A stretch of DNA of 28,623 nt. It comes from CAZCGA01 sp964498075. Lineage in GTDB: Bacteria > Desulfobacterota > Binatia > HRBIN30. Made by a program: the position numbers and the translations under genes. The notes below the pieces were generated by a model that saw nothing but the letters and a program-made list of their open reading frames with translations, had not been told where the DNA came from and did no database searches. The stretch spans positions 1 to 28,623 of the forward strand of contig CAZCGA010000082.1 in the NCBI GenBank assembly GCA_964498075.1. The letters are read 5' to 3'. Of the stretch, positions 22,431 to 28,623 are shown piece by piece (within the stretch, counting starts at the first letter, position 1; every line of letters starts with the position of its first letter).

Positions 22431-22775
22431 ATGACGACGAACGAAGTGCAGAATTTGCTGACCACATTGATGCGCAGCATCGACAAGAAGACGTTGGTAA
22501 CCATCGAGGCGCGGCCGAGCGACGAGCGCCCCGGCGTGACCGTCCACCTCAGCCGCGACAAGCGCACCGGAACCCTGGAGGTCTCCGAGACGGAGCTGAT
22601 CGCCAGTCAAACCGACCTCATGCAGCGCAACCGCATCCGCACCGCGCTCAAGCGGGCGCGCGACCGCATGTGGGAGGAAACCAGCCACATCTTCAGCACC
22701 AAGGTCGAGCGCCACGTCCCCGAAGGTGGCTTCCAGTTCTTCCGCTCCAACCAGGGAGGGCGCGGCCGCCGCTAG
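22431..22775 (+). CDS. Small basic protein of unknown function
   Basis: A 114-aa protein with no domain I recognise. Sequence features: an N-terminal helix MTTNEVQNLLTTLMRSID, strands around TLVTIEARPSDERPGVTVHL and RTGTLEVSETEL, then a long charged helix LMQRNRIRTALKRARDRMWE, and a Gly/Arg-rich tail (GGRGRR). The shape, two small strands plus a basic helix and a GR tail, would suit nucleic-acid binding, but that is only a guess. ATG 22431 follows AAGGA. It has its own promoter candidate at 22302. Next comes the alpha/beta hydrolase 39 bases later. Confidence 0.7.
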   Translation: MTTNEVQNLLTTLMRSIDKKTLVTIEARPSDERPGVTVHLSRDKRTGTLEVSETELIASQTDLMQRNRIRTALKRARDRMWEETSHIFSTKVERHVPEGGFQFFRSNQGGRGRR

Positions 22776-22814
22776 GACGTCTTCGTTGACCAATCCCCGC
22801 GCGGGACGGAGCGG

Positions 22815-24074
22815 ATGCGCCTCGGACGCTACGATAACCCGTACAAGTGTGTCTCCTACGCCGCCATCGATCCGGCCGTGCGGCTGGAACCGGTGGCGCT
22901 CGAAGCCGCGGACGGCGGGTTGAGCAACGGCGTTCTCTATACCGCCGGACGTCACACGACCGCCGTCTGCTTCATGCATCCGAAGGCGGACATGAGCCGC
23001 CACTACGCCATCCCCGCACTCGTCGACGCGGGATACGCCTGCTTCGGTCAGAACAGCCGCTGGCTCAACAACGACGAGCTGTGCGTGCACGAGACGCTGC
23101 TGCTCGACGTCGCCGCCGGCATTCGCTTCCTGCGCGCACGCGGCTTTACCAACATCGTCCTGGTGGGCAACAGCGGCGGCGGATCGCTGTACAGCTTCTA
23201 TCAGGCGCAGGCGGTTACCACATCGCCGGGGCGCCTGACGCACACGCCGGCCGGCGATCCGCTGGATCTGAACGCGTTCGAGCTGCCACCAGCCGACGGC
23301 TTCGTCCATCTGGCGGCCCATCTCGGTGAGGGCAAGATCCTGATGCAGATGATCGACCCGTCGGTCACCGACGAGGCCGATCCGCTCTCGTGCGATCCGA
23401 CGCTCGACCCGTTCAACCCCGACAACGGCTATCGCCAACCACCGGAGACGAGCCACTACGCTCCCGCGTTCGTCGAGCGCTACCGGGCTGCACAACACGC
23501 CCGCGTCCAGCGGCTCGACAATGTCGCGCGCGCCCTTTTGCAGCAGCGTGGCGAGGCACGGCGGACGATCACGGCGGGCGATTTCGGTACACGGGCATGG
23601 GCCCAGCAAGCGGGTGCGCTGCGTGGCGCCGTGGTGTGCCCGTACATGGTGGTGTATCGCACCGAGGCCGACCTGCGCGCCTTCGACCTGTCCCTCGACC
23701 CGTCGGAGCGCGAAGCCGGCTCGCTGTTCTCGTATCGCCCCGACCTGACCAACTACATGGAGTTCGGGTTCGCGCGCGTGCAGACGCCGCGCGCGTGGCT
23801 CAGCACGTGGTCCGGCCTGTCGTCGAACGCGGATGTGGTCGGGAACGCCGCCACGGTGACCATCCCATCACTGGTCATCTACTACCGCGGCGATAACGCC
23901 ATCTTCCCCAGCGACGCGCGCGCCGCCTTCGACGCGCTCGCCTCCAGCGACAAGCTGCTGGCGTCCGCGCCTGGCGACCACTACGGCTTCGCTGTCGGCA
24001 CGCAGGAGCGTAGCGGCGCGCCGCAGGCGCTGGCGCAAGTCGTGGCCTGGCTGCGCGAGCGGTTCCCGGCATGA
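22815..24074 (+). CDS. Alpha/beta hydrolase fold protein
   Basis: A 419-aa serine hydrolase. The nucleophile elbow is VGNSGGG with S120. The likely acid is D360 (YYRGDNAIF) and the base H389 (APGDHYGF). The long middle region (about 130-340, with TDEADPLSCDPTLDPFNPDN and ITAGDFGTRAWAQQ) is a large cap domain, so the protein is longer than typical 300-aa hydrolases. Start ATG 22815 with GGAG upstream. Its TGA overlaps the next ATG (ATGA at 24071-24074), tying it to the PEP mutase-like enzyme. Ester or C-C bond substrate unknown. Confidence 0.85.
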   Translation: MRLGRYDNPYKCVSYAAIDPAVRLEPVALEAADGGLSNGVLYTAGRHTTAVCFMHPKADMSRHYAIPALVDAGYACFGQNSRWLNNDELCVHETLLLDVAAGIRFLRARGFTNIVLVGNSGGGSLYSFYQAQAVTTSPGRLTHTPAGDPLDLNAFELPPADGFVHLAAHLGEGKILMQMIDPSVTDEADPLSCDPTLDPFNPDNGYRQPPETSHYAPAFVERYRAAQHARVQRLDNVARALLQQRGEARRTITAGDFGTRAWAQQAGALRGAVVCPYMVVYRTEADLRAFDLSLDPSEREAGSLFSYRPDLTNYMEFGFARVQTPRAWLSTWSGLSSNADVVGNAATVTIPSLVIYYRGDNAIFPSDARAAFDALASSDKLLASAPGDHYGFAVGTQERSGAPQALAQVVAWLRERFPA

Positions 24075-24946
24075 TTGCCGACCCGTCCCACGCCCAACAG
24101 ATCCGGGATCTGCTGAAGCAGAACCGTCCGCTGGTGATGGGCGGCGTGTACGACGGGCTGTCGACACGTATCGCCCACCGCGCCGGCTTCGAGGTGCTCT
24201 TCATGGGCGGCTTCAGCGTCGCCGCGACACTGCTCGGCGAACCGGACTTCGGCTATCTCACACAAACCGAGATCGCCGACACGGCGCGCCGCGTCGGCCG
24301 CCTCACCGATCGGCCGCTGCTGGTCGACGCCGACACCGGGTACGGCAACGCGCTCAACGTCATCCGCACCGTTGAGCTGTTCCAGAATGCCGGGGCCGCA
24401 GGTCTGTTTCTCGAAGATCAGGTATGGCCCAAACGCTGCGGTCATCTGCGCGGCAAGCGCGTCGTCGAACGCAGCGAGTGGCTGGCGAAGCTACGCGCCG
24501 TTCTCGCGACGCGCGGCGAGTGTGATTGCTTCCTGGTGGCGCGCACCGACGCGCGCGCCGCCGTGGGCCTCGAGGAAGCGATTGCCCGCGGCCAGGCCGC
24601 ACGCGACCTCGGCGCCGATGCCGTGTTCATCGAGGCGCCCGAATCGGCAGCCGAGCTGGAGCAGATCGCGCGTGCCATTCCCGGTCCCAAGGTCGCCAAC
24701 ATGGTCGAGCATGGCCGCACGCCGCTGCTGTCGCCGGACGAGCTGCATCAGCTCGGCTTCGATCTCATCGTCACGCCGCTCGCCGGGCTGATGGCGAGCG
24801 CCAAGGCGTTGCAGCAGGTCTATGCCCTGCTGCAACGCGAGGGCACGCTCCGCGACCACCTCGACCAGCTCATGCCGTTCGAGGAGTTCAACCAGCTCGT
24901 CGAGCTGGAGCGCCACTACGAGCTGGAGCAGCGCTTCAAATCGTAA
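24071..24946 (+). CDS. Isocitrate lyase/PEP mutase superfamily protein
   Basis: A 291-aa TIM-barrel enzyme of the superfamily with 2-methylisocitrate lyase, oxaloacetate decarboxylase and PEP mutase. Key blocks are GGVYDGLSTRIAHRAGFEVL (24-43), LVDADTGYGN (84-93, Mg-binding D86/D88), LEDQVWPKRCGHLRGKRV (114-131) with the lyase cysteine in KRCGH, and ARTDARAAVGLEEAI. The KRCGH form favours a lyase (2-methylisocitrate or related) over the phosphonomutase branch. The ATG overlaps the preceding hydrolase stop. Together they could process one substrate chain, but no pathway partners (methylcitrate synthase) are present. Confidence 0.85.
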   Translation: MIADPSHAQQIRDLLKQNRPLVMGGVYDGLSTRIAHRAGFEVLFMGGFSVAATLLGEPDFGYLTQTEIADTARRVGRLTDRPLLVDADTGYGNALNVIRTVELFQNAGAAGLFLEDQVWPKRCGHLRGKRVVERSEWLAKLRAVLATRGECDCFLVARTDARAAVGLEEAIARGQAARDLGADAVFIEAPESAAELEQIARAIPGPKVANMVEHGRTPLLSPDELHQLGFDLIVTPLAGLMASAKALQQVYALLQREGTLRDHLDQLMPFEEFNQLVELERHYELEQRFKS

Positions 24947-24961
24947 CGACGAGGCCGGCGG

Positions 24962-26527
24962 CTACACCGTCAGGCTCAGCACGCGGTGCGCGTCGAGCAT
25001 CTTCTCTTGGATCGGCACGCCGATCGGGCAGGTGTTCGCACACGGCGCCGCGCAGCCGATGCATTGTGCCGCGCTCTCTTCGAGCTTGGCGTAGAGGCGC
25101 ATGGCTTCCTTCTGCCACCCGTAATCCTTGAAGTACATGCGGTAGCGCAGGATGTCGTTGATCGGCAGATCGTACGCACAGGAGTCGAGGCACACGCCGC
25201 AGTGCGGCTGGCAATAGTCGCCGGCGATCAGCTCGTCGTAGCGGCTCAGCAGTGCGACGTCGGCGGGTTGCGGCGCCGTGCCGGAGGCGTACACGTACTC
25301 CTCCACGTGCTGGTGCGTGGAGATCGAGATCACCAGACAAGCCACCGCCGGGTTCGACAGCACCCAGCGGAACGCCGCCTGCGAGTACACGCCGGCCTCG
25401 TCGCGGAAGTTGGCCAGGTTGGTGTGCTTGGCCCCCTTCAGCGTCTTCATGGCGACGATGCCGACGTCGTGCGCCTTGGCCTTCTCCACGATGTGCCCGA
25501 AGTTCGGCCACATGCCGAAGTGGTACGCCAGCATCATGACGTCGAAGCGGCCGGAATCGATGGCTGCGTTCGCCACTTGCTCCAAGTTGGGCGTGTGCGT
25601 GCTGACCCCGAGGAAGCGCACCTTGCCCTGCTGCTTCAGCCGATCGAACGCCTCGTGGATGTTCGGCGCCATGAGGCGCTCCAGCCGGTCGCAGGAGTGG
25701 ATGTGGATCAGGTCCACGTAGTCGGTGTGCAGTCGCTGCAAACTGCCTTCGACGGCTGCGATGATCTTCGGCACCGGCGTGTCGCTGGGCAGATGGCCAT
25801 CGGCGACGCAGAACTTGGTCGCCAGGAAGAGCTTGTCGCGTTGGGTGTCCTTGATGACCGCACCCAGAATGCGCTCCGACGCCGTGTCCGAATAGTCGGG
25901 TGCGGTGTCGAAGTAATTGATGCCGCGATCGAGTGCGTGGCGGGCCACCTCAACGTCGTTGATCTGCCCGGAGCCGAGCGAGATGTCCGAGACCATGGCG
26001 TTCGTCCGCCCCAGCCGCCGGTAGCTCTTGATGCGCGCCTCACGCCACTCCGGCCGCGGATGCGGTGACGTACTCTCGACCTGGGTGAGAAAGAAGTCGT
26101 TCGCCACCGGCAGCCAGCCGCGGTTGCGGGTGATCGCCGCCGCCACGCCGCCCACGGCGGCACCCAGCGCTGCGCCGGCGGCGCCGAGCCCGCGGAGGAC
26201 GGCGCGCCGCGTCGGCCGCGACTCGATCTGGGCCGATTGCGCCTCGTCCAGCGCCGTCAACACCCACGGGAGGGCGCACGTGGCGCACACGGCTCGGCGC
26301 CGGCGCGCAAAGCTGCCAGCCACCGCCAGCAGCAGAACGCCGAGCGGCACCCACAGCTTCCACAGCGGCAGCTGGCTGCGCTGCACGCCTTCGGCGAGAT
26401 CGTGCAGCAGACTGCCGGTCAGGGTGAAGGCCAGCAGGAAACCGAGGGCCCAGAGCACGACACACGCCTCGCGGCGCACGCGCACGACGCGCTCACTACG
26501 CATCGTTCCACATTGCGGACACGTCAT
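24962..26527 (-). CDS. Membrane-anchored aldo/keto reductase with ferredoxin-like cysteine clusters
   Basis: A 521-aa multi-part protein. A zinc-ribbon-like MTCPQCG starts it (with CATC at 81-84 as the other half), around two TM segments (about 22-41 and 56-73). TRRAVLRGLGAAGAALGA (106-123) looks like a Tat-type or TM anchor. From about 165 comes an aldo/keto reductase barrel with D207 and Y212 (FDTAPDYSD), K238 (LATKF) and the His of DLIHIH: a full catalytic tetrad. The end carries CQPHCGVCLDSC and CIGCAAPCANTCP, cysteine sets suited to Fe-S clusters, as in AKR proteins with C-terminal ferredoxin domains. Start ATG with GGAGGGGG upstream. It may couple membrane redox to an aldehyde or carbonyl substrate. 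Convergent with the PEP mutase gene. Confidence 0.85.
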   Translation of the reverse strand: MTCPQCGTMRSERVVRVRREACVVLWALGFLLAFTLTGSLLHDLAEGVQRSQLPLWKLWVPLGVLLLAVAGSFARRRRAVCATCALPWVLTALDEAQSAQIESRPTRRAVLRGLGAAGAALGAAVGGVAAAITRNRGWLPVANDFFLTQVESTSPHPRPEWREARIKSYRRLGRTNAMVSDISLGSGQINDVEVARHALDRGINYFDTAPDYSDTASERILGAVIKDTQRDKLFLATKFCVADGHLPSDTPVPKIIAAVEGSLQRLHTDYVDLIHIHSCDRLERLMAPNIHEAFDRLKQQGKVRFLGVSTHTPNLEQVANAAIDSGRFDVMMLAYHFGMWPNFGHIVEKAKAHDVGIVAMKTLKGAKHTNLANFRDEAGVYSQAAFRWVLSNPAVACLVISISTHQHVEEYVYASGTAPQPADVALLSRYDELIAGDYCQPHCGVCLDSCAYDLPINDILRYRMYFKDYGWQKEAMRLYAKLEESAAQCIGCAAPCANTCPIGVPIQEKMLDAHRVLSLTV

Positions 26528-26713
26528 TTCCCCCTCCGTTCCAGGTCACCGTCCGCCCTTGCGGGGTGCCGGTACATCCGTGGTCTCGTGGAGTGTACTC
26601 ACGCGCCCGCCGGGTGTCTACATGCGTGGCGGCATCCGCTCAATTGCGGGTGCCTCCCGTCGCTTGCCTTCCGCAAAGCGGCGCCGCTACATGGGCGCGG
26701 GGAGGAGGGACCA

Positions 26714-27823
26714 ATGGTCGTGTTCATCACCGGGGCTTCGAGTGGGATTGGCGCCGCCACGGCACGCGCCTTTGCGCTCGCCGGCGCGCAGCTGGTGCTG
26801 GCGGCACGCCGCATCGAGCGCCTGCGGGCGCTGGCGACCGAGCTAACGCAGCCGACGCACGTGATCGAGCTCGACGTGCGCGATCGCAACGCGGTGCACC
26901 GCGCCGTGGCGGCGATTCCCGAGACTTTCAGCGCCATCGATGTCCTGGTCAACAATGCGGGGCTGTCACGCGGGTTGACCTTGCTCCACGAAGGTTCCGA
27001 GGACGATTGGGATGAGATGCTCGACACCAACGTGAAGGGCCTGCTCTACGTGACGCGCGCCGTCCTTCCCGGCATGGTGGGGCGAGGACGCGGCCACGTG
27101 ATCAACGTCGGCTCGATTGCCGGCCATGAGCCGTACCCGCGCGGCAACGTCTACTGCGCCAGCAAGGCCGCGGTCCGGGTGCTCAACAAGAGCCTGCGGC
27201 TCGATCTGCTCGGCACCGGTATCCGTGTGAGCACGGTGGATCCGGGGCTGGTGCCGACGGAGTTCAGCGAGGTCCGCTTCCACGGCGATCGCGCCCGCGC
27301 CGCGACGGCGTACGAGAACACTCGCCCGCTGTCCGCGGCCGATGTCGCCGACGCCATAGTCTGGTGCGCCAGCCGGCCGCTCTGGGTCAACGTCGAAGAG
27401 ATGCTGCTCATGCCGACCGATCAGGCGGCACCGGCGCTGGTCCACCGCCGCCCGCTGTCGCCGGCGGATGCTGTTGCAACCGCACCGCTCGCGGAGCGCT
27501 GGCTTGAAGCGTGGAACGGGCACGACCTCGATCGGCTGCTCGCGCTCTACGCCGTCGACGCGCGCCACAGCAGCAAGCGCGTGCGCGCCGCGGGCGGAAC
27601 TGACGACATGTTGCAGGGCCGCGACGCCATCGCCGCCTACTTCCGGCGCGCTCTGGAGCGCTTCCCGGAGTTGCGATTCGAACCGGTATCCGTGTCGTCC
27701 GGACCGCGAACGGTCGTGATCGAGTATCGCCCCCATGGTCTCGATGCGAACGCGCCGACGGTCGAGCTGCTCCAGGTCGACGCCCAAGGGTTGATCGTCC
27801 ACTCGCGTGTCTTCCACGGTTAG
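26714..27823 (+). CDS. SDR oxidoreductase fused to a SnoaL/NTF2-like domain
   Basis: A 369-aa fusion. Residues 1 to about 245 are a classical short-chain dehydrogenase: TGASSGIG (6-13, nucleotide loop), NNAG (80-83), S134, Y147 and K151 (VGSIAG and YCASK). AARRIERL after the second strand suggests NADP use. Residues about 258-369 (ERWLEAWNGHDLDRLLALYA...GRDAIAAYFRRAL...) form an NTF2-like/SnoaL fold, which in single-domain relatives binds small hydrophobic molecules or performs isomerisation. ATG 26714 has GGAGGAGGGA just before it; the longer open frame upstream was rejected. It is divergent from the aldo/keto reductase across 186 bases. Substrate unknown. Confidence 0.9.
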   Translation: MVVFITGASSGIGAATARAFALAGAQLVLAARRIERLRALATELTQPTHVIELDVRDRNAVHRAVAAIPETFSAIDVLVNNAGLSRGLTLLHEGSEDDWDEMLDTNVKGLLYVTRAVLPGMVGRGRGHVINVGSIAGHEPYPRGNVYCASKAAVRVLNKSLRLDLLGTGIRVSTVDPGLVPTEFSEVRFHGDRARAATAYENTRPLSAADVADAIVWCASRPLWVNVEEMLLMPTDQAAPALVHRRPLSPADAVATAPLAERWLEAWNGHDLDRLLALYAVDARHSSKRVRAAGGTDDMLQGRDAIAAYFRRALERFPELRFEPVSVSSGPRTVVIEYRPHGLDANAPTVELLQVDAQGLIVHSRVFHG

Positions 27824-27903
27824 CCCGCAAACGAGGTTCGGCTAGTGTGGAACATGCGATGCAGGCGCCGCGCGTCGCCACTCGCCACACCGACAGAGTT
27901 CAT

Positions 27904-27933
27904 TTGACTTCGCAGGCACCTCCGGACCATCAT
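27904..27933 (+). promoter_or_regulatory. Possible promoter of the PAS sensor gene
   Basis: TTGACT at 27904-27909 and CATCAT at 27928-27933 are 18 bases apart in an AT-richer patch. The start would lie roughly 10 bases before the GTG pair at 27952. Match is moderate. Confidence 0.3.
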
Positions 27934-27951
27934 TGGTGTACTCGGAAAAAA

Positions 27952-28623
27952 GTGGTGAAGAAGCAGAGGCGGACAGGCAAAAATGCCGGCGAGGTCGAAC
28001 GGCTGCGGGCTGAGGCGCAGGCCTCGGAGCAGCGCCTCCGCGATCTGGTCGAGGGCATCGACGCCATCGTCTGGGAGGCGGACGCCGCAACTTTGCGCGT
28101 CTCCTTCGTCAGCCAACGCGCCGAGCAGATCCTGGGATATCCCGTCGCGCGCTGGCTGAACGAACCCGACTTCTGCACCAGCTTGATCCATCCCGAGGAT
28201 CGTGACCGCGTGCGCGCGTACTCGCGCGCGCAAACCGCCGCCGGAAGCGATCACCAGTTCGAGTACCGGGTCATCGCAGCGGACGGACGCGTGGTGTGGC
28301 TGCGCAATAGCGTCCGTGTGGTGCGTGATGCCGCCGGCCGGCCGCATCAGCTGCGCGGGTTGATCGTCGACATCACACAGCTCATGCGGGCGGAGGAAGC
28401 CCGCTCTCGCCTCACCGCGGTGATTGAAGCGACCACCGACTTCGTGGGGATCTCCGACGCGCACGGGCGTGACCTGTACATCAACCGCGCCGGCCGCCGG
28501 ATGCTCGGGCTCGGCGATGATGCGGACCTGTCGAGCATGCGCACGGGCGACCACCAGCCGAAGTGGGCCCGGGCGCGCGTCGTCCATGAAGGCCTCCCGG
28601 CCGCCATGCGCGACGGCGTGTGG
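27952..28623 (+). CDS. PAS-domain sensor protein, N-terminal part (runs off the window)
   Basis: An open frame without stop to the window end, 224 codons. After a charged start (VVKKQRRTGKNAGEVERLRA) that looks like a short coiled coil come LRDLVEGIDAIVWEAD, VSQRAEQILGYPVARWL, FCTSLIHPEDRDRV, FEYRVIAADGRVVWLRNSV and GLIVDITQLMRAEEARSRL: a complete PAS with PAC motif. A second PAS begins at VIEATTDFVGISDAHGRDLY. Such proteins are usually hybrid histidine kinases or diguanylate cyclases, but the output domain lies outside. The start is uncertain: GTG 27952 fits the promoter, while an ATG at 27859 is in frame but its codons look non-coding. Confidence 0.8.
   Translation, partial: MVKKQRRTGKNAGEVERLRAEAQASEQRLRDLVEGIDAIVWEADAATLRVSFVSQRAEQILGYPVARWLNEPDFCTSLIHPEDRDRVRAYSRAQTAAGSDHQFEYRVIAADGRVVWLRNSVRVVRDAAGRPHQLRGLIVDITQLMRAEEARSRLTAVIEATTDFVGISDAHGRDLYINRAGRRMLGLGDDADLSSMRTGDHQPKWARARVVHEGLPAAMRDGVW

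Noticed and set aside
1..28623. CRISPR arrays, tRNA or rRNA genes, riboswitches
   Set aside because: No spaced direct repeats beyond the element-end pairs, and no recognisable RNA-gene sequence.

Overview
This is a GC-rich (about two-thirds G+C by eye) stretch of chromosome from a Gram-negative bacterium. Supporting signs are a lipobox lipoprotein, overlapping ATGA gene junctions and a TTGACA-N17-TAGGGT promoter. Several acyl-CoA and CoA-ester enzymes, a DSH-type amidohydrolase and an MpaB-like oxygenase resemble the gene content of uncultured deltaproteobacterial or Binatota-like soil lineages. That placement is a guess from gene content only. I saw no rRNA, tRNA or CRISPR.

Left part (1-10418): an MpaB/DUF2236 oxygenase; a LiaF-like beta-repeat protein coupled to a rhodanese; a leftward operon of a FATP-type acyl-CoA synthetase, a DUF6502 protein and a DUF5666-like lipoprotein; then rightward genes for a polysaccharide deacetylase, a dual-specificity phosphatase, a stand-alone 5'-3' exonuclease, a class III CoA-transferase, an acyl-CoA dehydrogenase and a 29-codon ORF.

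Centre (10424-14039): an exactly 3600-bp insertion with 11-bp terminal inverted repeats and an 8-bp target duplication. It is an IS1-like element whose only operon reads transposase, beta-class DNA methyltransferase, NotI-family restriction endonuclease. The three frames overlap (ATGA, then 20 nt), so a complete Type II restriction-modification system is built into the insertion sequence rather than lying beside it. The transposase has one in-frame TAA just before its first catalytic Asp. Its start codon and Shine-Dalgarno site lie inside a 10-bp inverted repeat with a competing third arm. Each end carries a pair of 22-bp-period TTAGGACACTC repeats. This is the most interesting system in the window.

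Right part (14102-28623): Smr-domain and secreted FMN split-barrel proteins; RibBX (DHBP synthase with a GTP cyclohydrolase II-like domain that has lost its zinc cysteines); a signalling and stress group (PTS EIIA, UspA, CBS pair); an MFS exporter; an orphan membrane histidine kinase; an amidohydrolase; a small conserved-looking protein behind a good promoter; an alpha/beta hydrolase coupled to a PEP mutase/isocitrate lyase-family enzyme; a membrane-anchored aldo/keto reductase with ferredoxin-like cysteines; an SDR fused to a SnoaL-like domain; and the start of a multi-PAS sensor that leaves the window. Overall it reads as an ordinary catabolic and regulatory chromosome region with one selfish restriction-modification insertion between an acyl-CoA dehydrogenase cluster and an smr gene.
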